The translations under genes were made by a program, and so were the position numbers. Positions 1-8,399 of a DNA stretch of 64,000 nt are shown one piece after another (position 1 is the stretch's first letter; every line of letters starts with the position of its first letter). Source of the DNA: Kordia antarctica (GTDB lineage Bacteria; Bacteroidota; Bacteroidia; Flavobacteriales; Flavobacteriaceae); assembly GCF_009901525.1 (NCBI RefSeq), contig NZ_CP019288.1, positions 2,075,501 to 2,139,500 of the forward strand, read 5' to 3'. The notes under the pieces are model-generated. The model was not told where the DNA came from and searched no databases. It saw nothing but the letters and a program-made list of their open reading frames with translations.

Positions 1-476
1 TGATCGTACTTTTTAGAAGTAAAATACGCGTATCCTTTTTTGAAATTGTATTCTTCCCGTTGCGAATTGGTCAAACTGCTTTCACCTGATTTGTCATACC
101 ATTTCAACGCGCGCGCATACTTTCCATTCTCAAAATAATAATTGGCAACGTCAATATAAGCAGAATTCCGCTTGGTACTTGTTGGATATTTTTCTACAAA
201 ATCTTCCATCATTTTGTCTGCGCCAAGTTGATTCAATCGGACGGCACAATTGGCAATATAATAGACACAATTTGCTTCAGTTTCATAATCGGAAGTTCCG
301 CCTTTCACTCTGTCAAAAAGTGCTTGCGAAGCTTGATATTGTTTACTATTGTACAAATGTAGTGCTTCGTTATAATCCTTTAAATCGTGTGTATACACTT
401 TGGTTTTTTGTGCATAAGAGAGATTAAAACATAATAGCACGAAACATAGAATAAATTGAAGATTTTTTTTGCTCAT
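1..476 (-). CDS. Exported TPR-repeat protein (N-terminal part)
   Basis: The frame is open from an ATG at 476 to the window edge, so about 158 N-terminal residues are visible and the rest lies outside. The start is a typical signal peptide: a basic MSKKN, a hydrophobic core, then SYAQ as a likely signal peptidase I site near residue 22. The mature part has alternating helices with motifs such as DYNEALHLYNSKQYQAS and YFENGKYARALKWYDKS, which are TPR-like. Long exported TPR proteins of this kind in flavobacteria are usually periplasmic or outer-membrane scaffolds. The exact role is not known. It is divergent from the ftsE-like gene. Confidence 0.75.
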   Translation of the reverse strand, partial: MSKKNLQFILCFVLLCFNLSYAQKTKVYTHDLKDYNEALHLYNSKQYQASQALFDRVKGGTSDYETEANCVYYIANCAVRLNQLGADKMMEDFVEKYPTSTKRNSAYIDVANYYFENGKYARALKWYDKSGESSLTNSQREEYNFKKGYAYFTSKKYD

Positions 477-857
477 GAATCTTGTTGTTTTATGAGTTTT
501 GCAATGAATTGCGATTGTATTTTTATTCCTTACAAACTTACGCAAAAATATGTGTTTCGCTAACTTTCTAAGCTAGCATTTATCGTAAGAAATACATTTT
601 ACACATAGAGATAACGTGTCTTTTTGTGGATAATTATACCAATGTAGTTTAAATACTAATTTCAACGGTTTATTTAGTATTTTCTTAACAATTCTTAAAG
701 ACAAAAAATCTTACCAATTGTAATGATGTGAATCATTTTCGCTTCCTTTTTTTATCAGAAATTTTAAATATCTTCTTTTCTTCACTTTAGTTTTTTGTAT
801 TGCAGTTTAATTGTTTACTTTGTGTATTCGATTTAAAATCACACACAATTCAAATTC
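477..857. other. Divergent intergenic region
   Basis: This is an A/T-rich spacer between two divergent start codons, with no open frame that looks like a gene. It holds the promoter proposed for the ftsE-like gene near its right end. No further structured element was recognised. Confidence 0.5.
795..822 (+). promoter_or_regulatory. Putative -33/-7 promoter of the ftsE-like gene
   Basis: TTG at 795-797 is followed about 18 bases later by TACTTTG at 816-822. This is close to, but one base shorter than, the Bacteroidota consensus TTG-N19-21-TAnnTTTG. It lies 36 bases before the ATG at 858. This is inferred from the motif only. Confidence 0.35.
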
Positions 858-1538
858 ATGGAGCAAATTCTCAACCTTAGAGGCGTTTCTATTTTTCAAC
901 GTGAAAATCTTATTCTTTCAGAAGTCAATCTTACGATAAATAAAGGCGATTTTGTATACCTTATCGGGAAAACTGGTTCGGGAAAAAGTAGTTTTATGAA
1001 AACTTTGTATGGCGATTTGCCACTTACAAATGGCGAAGGAAGTATTGTAGATTTTAATTTGAAAACCCTAAAAGAGAAAGAGATTCCTTTTTTACGCAGA
1101 AAACTTGGCATTGTTTTTCAAGATTTCCAATTGTTACAAGATCGTACAGTTGCTGATAATTTACTATTTGTATTGAAAGCGACTGGCTGGAAAGACAAAG
1201 AAAAAATGCAGGCAAAGATTGATGAGGTTTTGGATAAAGTTGACATGAAAACGAAAAATTTCAAATTTCCGTATCAACTTTCTGGTGGCGAACAACAACG
1301 AATTGCAATTGCGCGCGCACTTTTAAATGATCCTGAACTGATTCTTGCTGATGAACCAACTGGAAATTTAGATCCGCAAACCAGTATTGAGGTTATGCAA
1401 GTATTGCAAGAAATTAATAAAAACGGACGTACTATTTTAATGGCGACACATGATTATGCGTTGCTTCTAAAATATCCTTCCAAAACTTTAAAATGCGACG
1501 AAGGGAAAGTCTTTGAAGTTGTTCAAAAAAATGCCTAA
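858..1538 (+). CDS. ftsE: FtsE-like cell-division ABC ATPase
   Basis: A 226-residue ABC ATPase with all core motifs: Walker A GKTGSGKSS (37-45), Q-loop around Gln87, signature LSGGEQQ (140-146), Walker B ILADEP (161-166) followed by TGNLD, and a switch His in MATHD. Length and the TGNLDP motif match the FtsE/LolD group. FtsE partners FtsX to link ATP hydrolysis to septal peptidoglycan hydrolysis at the inner membrane. No ftsX is adjacent here; in Bacteroidota ftsE is often apart from ftsX. LolD-type function cannot be excluded. It is followed after 100 bases by a glycosyltransferase on the same strand. Confidence 0.85.
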   Translation: MEQILNLRGVSIFQRENLILSEVNLTINKGDFVYLIGKTGSGKSSFMKTLYGDLPLTNGEGSIVDFNLKTLKEKEIPFLRRKLGIVFQDFQLLQDRTVADNLLFVLKATGWKDKEKMQAKIDEVLDKVDMKTKNFKFPYQLSGGEQQRIAIARALLNDPELILADEPTGNLDPQTSIEVMQVLQEINKNGRTILMATHDYALLLKYPSKTLKCDEGKVFEVVQKNA

Positions 1539-1640
1539 TTCGTTTAAAATTCAACTAAAAACTGTACATTACAAACCCGATGAATAAGATATATATGTTG
1601 AATTTTCATCTCCCGAAACCGTTTTAATTGCAACCAACTA

Positions 1641-2537
1641 ATGCTTTCAATTCTCATTCCGACATACGATTACGATATTTCCACTTTGGTGGAAGAAATA
1701 CATTCGCAGTTACTGAAAACGGAAGCTGTTTTTGAAATTTTGTGTTTGGACGATCATTCAACCAACTTGGAAACCGTCAAACAAAATGAACGTATCAATT
1801 CTTTTTCGAATGCTTCTTATACTGTATTACCAGAAAATATCGGTCGCAGCCGAATTCGAAATTTATTAGCACAAAAAGCAAGTTATAATTGGTTATTATT
1901 TTTAGATGCAGATGTGATTCCTGTAAAAAAAGATTTCATCACAAAATATATAGAAGCAATTTCGGATGAAAAAGAAGTGATTTATGGTGGAATTTTATAT
2001 CAAGAAGAAAAACCGAAACAGGAAAATGTATTGCGTTGGATTTATGGAAAAGAACGTGAAGCATTAAATGTAAAACAACGTGAAGAAGCTATCTATTTAC
2101 GATTTTTAACGTTGAGTTTCTTGATTAAGAAAAGTGTATTTCACAAAGTAAAATTTAACGAAGATATTCCGAATGCGCGTCATGAAGATACGTTGTTTGC
2201 CAACGATTTGAAACATGCCGAAATTCATATGACACATATTCAAAATCCTGTGTATCATTTAGGTTTGGACACAAGTGCCGATTTTATTCGAAAATCAATG
2301 GAATCTGTTGAAGTGTTGGTAATTTTCTTAAAAAACAACTTGATTGAACACGATGATATTTTGATTACCAAAGTGTTTACACGCATGAAAAAATTTAGTT
2401 TAAATCATGTATTGTCAAGTATGTATTCATGGTTTGGAAATCGCTTTGAGAAAAATTTGCTTTCCAACAATCCGTCCATGTTTATTTTTGACTTATACAG
2501 ATTAACGTATCTTTGTCACTTAGATAAGCACCAATAA
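1641..2537 (+). CDS. Family 2 glycosyltransferase
   Basis: A 298-residue GT-A fold enzyme beginning MLSILIPTYDYD, with a nucleotide-sugar binding LDDHST near residue 37 and the metal-binding FLDADV near residue 90. These are hallmarks of GT2. A His-Glu-Asp stretch (ARHEDTLF, around residue 180) is a likely catalytic-base region. No membrane helix is evident, so it probably acts on the cytoplasmic face of the inner membrane. Its stop codon overlaps the next gene's ATG by one base (TAATG), so the two are translationally coupled. Donor and acceptor cannot be read from the sequence. Confidence 0.85.
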   Translation: MLSILIPTYDYDISTLVEEIHSQLLKTEAVFEILCLDDHSTNLETVKQNERINSFSNASYTVLPENIGRSRIRNLLAQKASYNWLLFLDADVIPVKKDFITKYIEAISDEKEVIYGGILYQEEKPKQENVLRWIYGKEREALNVKQREEAIYLRFLTLSFLIKKSVFHKVKFNEDIPNARHEDTLFANDLKHAEIHMTHIQNPVYHLGLDTSADFIRKSMESVEVLVIFLKNNLIEHDDILITKVFTRMKKFSLNHVLSSMYSWFGNRFEKNLLSNNPSMFIFDLYRLTYLCHLDKHQ

Positions 2538-3478
2538 TGCCACTATTTTCCGTAATCATTCCGCTTTATAACAAAGAAAATTACATTCAACAAACGATTG
2601 AAAGTGTGTTGCAGCAAACTGTTGCTGATTTTGAATTGTTGGTCGTAAATGATGCGAGTACGGATAAAAGTGTTTCTGTTGTTTCTCAAATTTTAGATCC
2701 GAGAATTAAGCTGATAGAAAACTCGAAAAACTTAGGTCTTTCTGCTACAAGAAATCACGGAATTACGAATGCTTCAGGCGAAATTATTGCATTGTTAGAT
2801 GCAGATGATTTGTGGCTTCCAACCTTTTTGGAAGCTATTAAAAACCTACATGAAACTTTTCCAGAAGCATCTGTTTATGGAACAGATTATGCCGAAATGT
2901 ACGAATCGCAAGAAGATTTATCGCCAAAAAAAAACATTCCAATTTCCCGAAAAGGAACTTCATTCTTAATGCCCGATTTTTTTGAAGCCAGCATGTTTCA
3001 ACCAATATTCTCGCAAAGTAGCGTCGCGTTTAAAAAAGAAATTTGCAAAGAAAAAACTGTTTTTAATCCAGAAATTACGTTTGCAGAAGATATAGATTTT
3101 TATATAAATTACGGTTCAAAGTACAAAATTGCGTATCAGTATGAAATGCTTTCTAAAGTACGATTCGATGTGCCAAATCAGATGAGTCGCGCTGGAATTG
3201 CTTCTAAAGTATTGCCCGATTTAGACAGTTATGAAACATTAGCAAAAGAGAATCCGTCACTAAAAAAATACTTGGATTTGTATCGTTATATTTTTGCGTC
3301 TATGTATACTTTTGAAAACGCAATTCCACAACGAAATGCAATGCTGAAACAGTTGGATTATAACAATTTGACTTTTAAACAACGATTGTTATTAAAAAGT
3401 CCTCGATTTGTAATATTGCTTTTGAAAAAGGTTAAAGGTTTTTTGTTGAAGCGAAATGTCAGAGTGACTTCTTTTTAG
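2537..3478 (+). CDS. Family 2 glycosyltransferase
   Basis: A 313-residue GT2 enzyme: MPLFSVIIPLYNKE at the start, VVNDASTDKS near residue 38 for nucleotide binding, LLDADDLW near residue 92 as the DxD-type metal motif, and AEDIDFYI near residue 185 as the acceptor/catalytic region. It is soluble or peripheral. Its ATG shares a base with the stop of the preceding GT2, so they form one operon. The CDS ends directly at a dispersed intergenic repeat. Sugar specificity is unknown. Confidence 0.87.
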   Translation: MPLFSVIIPLYNKENYIQQTIESVLQQTVADFELLVVNDASTDKSVSVVSQILDPRIKLIENSKNLGLSATRNHGITNASGEIIALLDADDLWLPTFLEAIKNLHETFPEASVYGTDYAEMYESQEDLSPKKNIPISRKGTSFLMPDFFEASMFQPIFSQSSVAFKKEICKEKTVFNPEITFAEDIDFYINYGSKYKIAYQYEMLSKVRFDVPNQMSRAGIASKVLPDLDSYETLAKENPSLKKYLDLYRYIFASMYTFENAIPQRNAMLKQLDYNNLTFKQRLLLKSPRFVILLLKKVKGFLLKRNVRVTSF

Positions 3479-3530
3479 GTCGCTTTGCTCCTTTGTTTTT
3501 GTTGATTTGTTGTTCGTTAATTCGTTGTTT
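3479..3530. repeat. Dispersed intergenic repeat, copy 1
   Basis: GTCGCTTTGCTCCTTTGT followed by GTTGATTTGTTGTTCG-like text starts on the base after the stop codon. The same block recurs at 6304-6343 and 17561-17616, each time just 3' of a gene. The copies are similar but not identical, and the function is unknown. Confidence 0.6.
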
Positions 3531-3584
3531 TGAAGAAGTAATTTTTCATTTAAAATTCAACATTCATAATTTAAAACCTCAATA

Positions 3585-4010
3585 CTATTTAGACAGTTTC
3601 ACGTTTTCCTTAGTAATTACGTAATCCTGAAAATCACGGATATAATCGTCTTCGGAAAATTCGCCAGAAGCAAATACCAAACAAACTGCTCCTGAAGAAA
3701 AGTTTTCCAATTCGCGCCAAATTGCGTGTGGAATAAGGCAACCTTCATTGGGTTTGTTCAATAAAATACGTCTATTATTTGTGCCATCTTTAAAAATTAC
3801 TTCAAAACTTCCGCTTAACGCAATCAAAACTTCATGCTGTTCTACATGCGCATGTCCACCTCTTTTTGCGCCACTAGGAATGTCGTATAAATAGTATACA
3901 CGTTTGCATTTAAAAGGAATTGTAGTGCCTTCTATAACAGAGATATTTCCTCTAAAGTCTTCAATTTTTGGGATTTCAATAAGTTGTATATCAGCAACAG
4001 TTGTAGACAT
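3585..4010 (-). CDS. fdtA: FdtA/QdtA-type dTDP-sugar 3,4-ketoisomerase
   Basis: A 141-residue single-domain cupin of the WxcM-like family. The segment RGGHAHVEQHE (residues 50-60) carries His53, His55 and His59, matching the conserved active-site histidines of FdtA and QdtA. These isomerise dTDP-4-keto-6-deoxyglucose to the 3-keto isomer that is then aminated at C3. The length fits the family. The matching aminotransferase (10641-11750) and a likely N-acetyltransferase (7900-8391) are in this same region, supporting a Fuc3NAc or Qui3NAc pathway. FdtA and QdtA cannot be told apart by eye. It lies 3 bases after the upstream glycosyltransferase stop. Confidence 0.85.
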   Translation of the reverse strand: MSTTVADIQLIEIPKIEDFRGNISVIEGTTIPFKCKRVYYLYDIPSGAKRGGHAHVEQHEVLIALSGSFEVIFKDGTNNRRILLNKPNEGCLIPHAIWRELENFSSGAVCLVFASGEFSEDDYIRDFQDYVITKENVKLSK

Positions 4011-4013
4011 ATA

Positions 4014-5093
4014 TTAGATATTTATAAGTTGAATCCATTGCTGGATCACAGGTTTTTCAGTGAATTTTAATATGGAAGATACTGTATTTTGTTTACAATT
4101 GGCATACAAAGCTGAATTTTCGATTAAGAGTAACATTGCATCTTTTAACTCCGCAAAGTTTTGATCTTCAACTAGCAAACCGTTGATTTTGTGCTGTATA
4201 ATTTCACTCGGACCAGATTTGCAATCAAATGCAATTACAGGCGTTTTTTGCTGTAAAGCTTCTAATAAAACCATCGGAAATCCTTCTACTTTACTTGATA
4301 AAACTAAAAATTTTGCATTTCGAATATATTCAGCTACATTTTCAACAAATCCTAAGAGTTTTACATCAACTTCTAATTGTAATGTTGAAATGAGTTTTTC
4401 GAGTGATTCTTTGTCTTCTCCATCGCCACAAATAAATAATTTTATATTTTTCTCCGCTAAGTTTGAAGCTTTGTAGGTTTCAATCAAACGATCAAATTGT
4501 TTGATATCATTTTGCAAACGTCCGACTGCAATAATGTAATCTTCCGTAGTTTCTGAAGTTGTTTCTGTTTCAGTTTCTATAATATAATTTGGAATGTGAA
4601 GTAGGTTTTCAAAATCATATTCGATTCCTAATTTTTCTTCTATCGCTTCCGAAACTCCCACAACTGCGTGCAACTCGTTGTATATTTTTTTGAATAGTTT
4701 CCCTTTCGGAATATGCCATTGAATGTGATAACTATGCACAATCATAATCATTTTTTCGGCTTCAAATATGAATTTGTGAAGCAAATATTCTAGCACAAAC
4801 CTACTTCGCGTTCGAAAGTCAATATACATATCTGCATTGCAGGTTTCGTATGCTTTTTTGAATGCAAAAAATTTTTGAAATTGCTTGCTAATTTTTATCG
4901 AAGATTCATTCTCACCCAAATTATACAAAGTTCCTTTATAATCGTACGTAATTTGATCTTTCAAAGAAATTATAGAAACCTCAAATCCTTCTTTATATAA
5001 GGATTTGGAAAAGTTTGCCGCTTGCTTTTCTGCGCCGCCGCCACTTAAACAATCGACAATTATACAGATTTTCTTTTTAGAATTTTGCAGCAT
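4014..5093 (-). CDS. Family 4 glycosyltransferase
   Basis: A 359-residue GT-B enzyme. The N-terminus has ICIIVDCLSGGGAEKQA, the glycine-rich acceptor-side loop typical of GT4. The C-terminal domain has AVGRLQNDIKQFDRLI and the donor-binding segment EGFPMVLLEALQQKTPVIAFDC (around residues 275-295), including the E-x7-E motif that contacts the nucleotide sugar. It is probably peripheral at the inner membrane. It forms an operon with the ketoisomerase 3 bases downstream. The start is 38 bases from the divergent gene at 5132, so the two promoters are squeezed into or overlap coding ends. Confidence 0.85.
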   Translation of the reverse strand: MLQNSKKKICIIVDCLSGGGAEKQAANFSKSLYKEGFEVSIISLKDQITYDYKGTLYNLGENESSIKISKQFQKFFAFKKAYETCNADMYIDFRTRSRFVLEYLLHKFIFEAEKMIMIVHSYHIQWHIPKGKLFKKIYNELHAVVGVSEAIEEKLGIEYDFENLLHIPNYIIETETETTSETTEDYIIAVGRLQNDIKQFDRLIETYKASNLAEKNIKLFICGDGEDKESLEKLISTLQLEVDVKLLGFVENVAEYIRNAKFLVLSSKVEGFPMVLLEALQQKTPVIAFDCKSGPSEIIQHKINGLLVEDQNFAELKDAMLLLIENSALYANCKQNTVSSILKFTEKPVIQQWIQLINI

Positions 5094-5131
5094 AAAGTTT
5101 TCCTACTATCTTTCACGCAAATATACTGTTT

Positions 5132-6286
5132 ATGCGAATATTATTGGTAGGTGAATACAGTAGATTTCATAATTCGCTCAAAGAAGGTCTGCAAAAATTA
5201 CAGCATGATGTTACGTTAATTGGTCGCGCTGATAGCTTTAAAAACTACCCAATTGATATTTCGCTTGAAGCTACTTTTTTTCAGAAAAAAATTCCAAATC
5301 TATTTCGTCAACTACTATTTAAAGTTTCTAAGATTGATATTGCTTTTTTAGAAATTACATATCGTTTTTACAAAAATCGAAAATCGTTTCAAGGTTATGA
5401 TGCTGTCCAATTAATCAATGAATTTCCAATTGCAACGATTCCTTTTGTAGAACGAAAATTGTTGAAATATATTTTTAAACATAATAAAAATGTCTATTTA
5501 TCTTCTTGCGGCGATGATTTTCATTATATGAATTATATTTTGAATGAAAAGCTGCCGTATCACATGTTAACGCCATATGTGAAGGACAAAAATGCTCGAA
5601 AGAGTTTTAAATATTCACTTCAATATTTATCAAAATCGCACGAAAAACTACATCATTTTGTGGTTGAAAATGTGAAAGGAATCATTCCTGCAAATTTTGA
5701 TTACGAAATGGCATATCGGAAACATCCAAAAGCATTGCCGTTAATTCCGTTTCCTATTAATGTAGATTTACTTTCGTTTAAACCACTGAAAATTACTGAA
5801 AAAATACTTATTTTTCACGGCGTGAATGAGGTAAATTATTTGAAAAAAGGAAACGATTTGATGCAGAAAGCATTAGAAATTATTGCGAAAAAATATCCTG
5901 ATCGTGTTTCGGTGAAAACTGCGTATAGTTTGCCATATGATGAGTATATTAAAACGTATGACGAAGCACATATTATTATGGACCAAGTGTACAGTTACGA
6001 TCAAGGGTATAATGCTTTAGAAGCAATGGCAAAAGGAAAAGTGGTGTTTTCTGGTGCCGAAACTGCGTTTCAAGAGTTTTATAAACTTGATAAGAAAGTA
6101 TTGATGAATGCAACTCCAAATGTGGATGATTTGGTTGAAAAATTAAGCCATTTGATTGAAAATCCTGATGAGATTATTCAGATTGGAAAGAACGCACGCG
6201 CTTTTGTGGAAGAGTTTCATGAGTATGAACGTGTTGCGGAATTGTATTTGGAGAGCTGGCGCTTCGACTCCGCTCAGCGCACTTAG
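5132..6286 (+). CDS. GT-B glycosyltransferase
   Basis: A 384-residue protein starting MRILLVGEYSRFHNSL, with a GT-B two-domain layout. The C-terminal half has ILIFHGVNEVNYLKKGNDLM and a donor-site region around YDQGYNALEAMAKGKVVFSG. These fit GT4-like enzymes, although the usual E-x7-E spacing is loose. The last codons (WRFDSAQRT) come from a palindromic repeat that has run into the gene end, so the natural C-terminus may have been shorter. It is transcribed away from the GT4/fdtA operon. Substrate unknown. Confidence 0.78.
   Translation: MRILLVGEYSRFHNSLKEGLQKLQHDVTLIGRADSFKNYPIDISLEATFFQKKIPNLFRQLLFKVSKIDIAFLEITYRFYKNRKSFQGYDAVQLINEFPIATIPFVERKLLKYIFKHNKNVYLSSCGDDFHYMNYILNEKLPYHMLTPYVKDKNARKSFKYSLQYLSKSHEKLHHFVVENVKGIIPANFDYEMAYRKHPKALPLIPFPINVDLLSFKPLKITEKILIFHGVNEVNYLKKGNDLMQKALEIIAKKYPDRVSVKTAYSLPYDEYIKTYDEAHIIMDQVYSYDQGYNALEAMAKGKVVFSGAETAFQEFYKLDKKVLMNATPNVDDLVEKLSHLIENPDEIIQIGKNARAFVEEFHEYERVAELYLESWRFDSAQRT
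6259..6280. repeat. Palindromic element with conserved loop, copy 1
   Basis: Stem GCGCT (6259-6263) and AGCGC (6276-6280) enclose a 12-base loop TCGACTCCGCTC. The same loop occurs at 36807-36818 with a different but still complementary stem (GGGCT/AGCCC). Both copies lie within the last codons of a gene. Confidence 0.7.
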
Positions 6287-6332
6287 ATGGTGATTATTTT
6301 TAAGTCGCTTTGCTTCTTTGTTAATTTGTTGA

Positions 6333-6447
6333 TTCGTTGTTCGTCATTACGAGGAAGTATGACGAAGTAATCTGTTTATTGAAAAACCGCTTTTGTTTCA
6401 AAGCACTTCTCGATACAAATTTGTTGCACAAATTTACTCGAAGTGAC
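6333..6447. repeat. 115-bp REP-like repeat, copy A
   Basis: Two inverted-repeat modules in a row: CGTCATTAC/GTATGACG, then a longer one with CACTTCTCG...CTCGAAGTG and an inner AAATTTGT/ACAAATTT. An almost identical unit follows at 6509-6623. The gene-free stretch 6287-6664 consists mainly of these two units plus repeat block copy 2 (6304-6343). Confidence 0.8.
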
Positions 6448-6508
6448 AATTCGTTTTATATTTCAACTTACGTCTATTCGATTTTTTGTTGATTTGTTTT
6501 TTCGGTTA

Positions 6509-6623
6509 TTCGTTGTTCGTCATTACGAGGAAGTATGACGAAGTAATCTGTTTATCGAAAAACCACTTTTATTTCAAAGCACTTCTCGATACAAATTTGT
6601 TGCACAAATTTACTCGAAGTGAC
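6509..6623. repeat. 115-bp REP-like repeat, copy B
   Basis: It has the same length and order as copy A at 6333-6447. I count three substitutions between the two copies by eye. It lies directly 3' of trmL on the opposite strand, where transcripts from 5132-6286 and trmL converge, so it could act in transcript ending or stability. Confidence 0.8.
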
Positions 6624-6664
6624 GATTACTTTTACATTTAAAATTTAACATTCATAATTTAAAA

Positions 6665-7120
6665 TTAAAATTTTAATCTTCTAATTCCTTCAAAAACTAC
6701 AATTGCAACTGCGTTTGCTAAGTTTAAGCTTCTAATGTGTTCGCTAAACATTGGAATTGTATACAAATCTTCTGGATATTTGTCTGTGATATTTTTGGAT
6801 AAACCAACAGATTCTTTCCCAAAAATTATGAATAAATCATCTTCAAACGGAATTTCGTCATAGGTTTTATTGCCGTGACTTGATAAATACACCATTTTTT
6901 TGTCTGAATTTTTCACGTAAAATTCTTCTATGTTTTCATAGATATGAACCGATAAATGTTGCCAATAATCCAAACCTGCACGTTTGAGTCGCGCATCTGT
7001 GATTTCAAAACCAAACGGTTTTACTAAGTGTAAGTTGGAACCTGAAGCCAAACTTAATCTACCAATATTACCTGTATTCGTTGGAATTTCAGGTTCTATA
7101 AGCACAATATTGTATGCCAT
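6665..7120 (-). CDS. trmL: tRNA (cytidine(34)-2'-O)-methyltransferase TrmL
   Basis: A 151-residue SPOUT-class enzyme. It begins MAYNIVLIEPEIPTNTGNIG, the N-terminal family signature. The C-terminal SAM-binding knot is seen in IFGKESVGLS (around residue 100) and IPMFSEHIRSLNLANAVAI (around 122-140). It methylates the wobble 2'-OH of tRNA-Leu in the cytoplasm. Length matches the family. Its ATG overlaps the stop of the upstream CIA30-family gene by one base. Confidence 0.93.
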   Translation of the reverse strand: MAYNIVLIEPEIPTNTGNIGRLSLASGSNLHLVKPFGFEITDARLKRAGLDYWQHLSVHIYENIEEFYVKNSDKKMVYLSSHGNKTYDEIPFEDDLFIIFGKESVGLSKNITDKYPEDLYTIPMFSEHIRSLNLANAVAIVVFEGIRRLKF

Positions 7121-7668
7121 TATTTAAACTTTATATAATCGATTTCTATTTTAAATTTCCCAGCTCTTTTTTCATTTGTGATAAATCCAATGCGTAGTAT
7201 TTCCTTTAACTCTTCTTGTGTCGGCGTTCCATCTTTTCTGCGTCCGATGTGGAAACGCACAAATTCTGAGAATGCAATTTCTTCTTCAACCCATTTCCAA
7301 TCGGTTGGCTTCAAAGATACTTTGTAATACGGAACAAACCAACGTTTGTCCATTTCTAAGGTAAATCCAATAGTGTACTCTTTAGAGCGATAACGAATGA
7401 TGACTTTTGTAAAGGAAGAAAGGTCAATTTTTTGAAATCTGCTTCTGTACGATGAAAATCCGCCATTGTTTTCCAGCGAAACAGTTCCGTCAAATACAAC
7501 GCCATCATCTGAGAATCGATAATCGCCTTTGGAAAGTCCGCCCATAACACCATCATTAGTGATTTCCCAGCTTTTACCATCTTTGTATTTTCCAAAATCA
7601 ATTTCTGATTGTTGTGCGAATGCAAATTGTGCAATTATGAGGAAACTTAACACATATATTTTTTTCAT
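7120..7668 (-). CDS. Exported CIA30-family protein
   Basis: A 182-residue protein with signal peptide MKKIYVLSFLIIAQFAFAQ (cleavage after about residue 18). The mature part carries the CIA30 signature: WEITNDGVMGGLSKG, then FDGTVSLENNGGFSSYRS, and a C-terminal IGFITNEKRAGKFKIEIDYI, forming a galactose-binding-like beta sandwich. The family is named after a mitochondrial complex I assembly factor, but the role of exported bacterial members is unknown. It overlaps trmL by one base, so they are probably co-transcribed. Confidence 0.85.
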   Translation of the reverse strand: MKKIYVLSFLIIAQFAFAQQSEIDFGKYKDGKSWEITNDGVMGGLSKGDYRFSDDGVVFDGTVSLENNGGFSSYRSRFQKIDLSSFTKVIIRYRSKEYTIGFTLEMDKRWFVPYYKVSLKPTDWKWVEEEIAFSEFVRFHIGRRKDGTPTQEELKEILRIGFITNEKRAGKFKIEIDYIKFK

Positions 7669-7899
7669 ACTTTTTTAGCTAAAGATACTAATATCCGTGT
7701 AATTTTAAAAGAATGGTAAATTTCACCACGAGACACTTCTCATGTAAATGTCAACAAAATTATCACCTGCTTTTTTATCAATACTTTTTATGACACTATT
7801 TTCACATATTGTGATATTTTTGCCGCGTAGAAACCTTTTTGATTTTATTTTTATATCTTAGTTTTTTCAACTGTTATTCATCAATTTCCCGATTATTTT

Positions 7900-8391
7900 A
7901 TGGAGTCTAATTTTATCTCAGAGAAAGCCACAATTGGTAAAAATGTTACTATTGGCAAGTTTTGCATTATTGAAGATAATGTTGTTATTGGCGATAATAC
8001 AGTGATTAAAAATTACGTGGAATTGCGCTCAGGCACTGTGATTGGAAACAACTGCTATATTGATTCTAGAGTGAGTTCATCAGGTGATTGTGTCGTTAAA
8101 AATAATGTTACAATTCGCTATGATTCTATTTTGGCAAGAGGACTTTATATTGATGATAACGTGTATATTTCTCCAAAAGTAATGACCAATAATTTGAATA
8201 CTGATAAACAACAAATTGGCGGAGCACATATTAGTAAAAACGTTTTTATTGGCACCAATTGTATTTTACATCACGGAATTACGATTGGAAAAAATAGTGT
8301 TATTGGCGCTTTGTCATTTGCAAATAAAGATATTCCTGAGAATGAAGTTTGGTTTGGAAATCCTGCTAGTTTTAAGAAGAAAGTTTTGTAA
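7900..8391 (+). CDS. Hexapeptide-repeat N-acetyltransferase (FdtC/WbpD-like)
   Basis: A 163-residue left-handed beta-helix protein with many [LIV]-G-x4 turns (IGKNVTIG, IGDNTVI, IGNNCYI, IGTNCILHHGITIG). The C-terminal VWFGNPASF is typical of sugar N-acyltransferases. Size and sequence style match enzymes that acetylate dTDP-3-amino-3,6-dideoxyhexose (FdtC, QdtC) or UDP-GlcNAc3N. With the FdtA and aminotransferase genes nearby, N-acetylation of that amino sugar is the most likely job; this is inference. It stands alone on the plus strand in a mostly minus-strand cluster. Confidence 0.82.
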   Translation: MESNFISEKATIGKNVTIGKFCIIEDNVVIGDNTVIKNYVELRSGTVIGNNCYIDSRVSSSGDCVVKNNVTIRYDSILARGLYIDDNVYISPKVMTNNLNTDKQQIGGAHISKNVFIGTNCILHHGITIGKNSVIGALSFANKDIPENEVWFGNPASFKKKVL

Positions 8392-8399
8392 AATACTGA

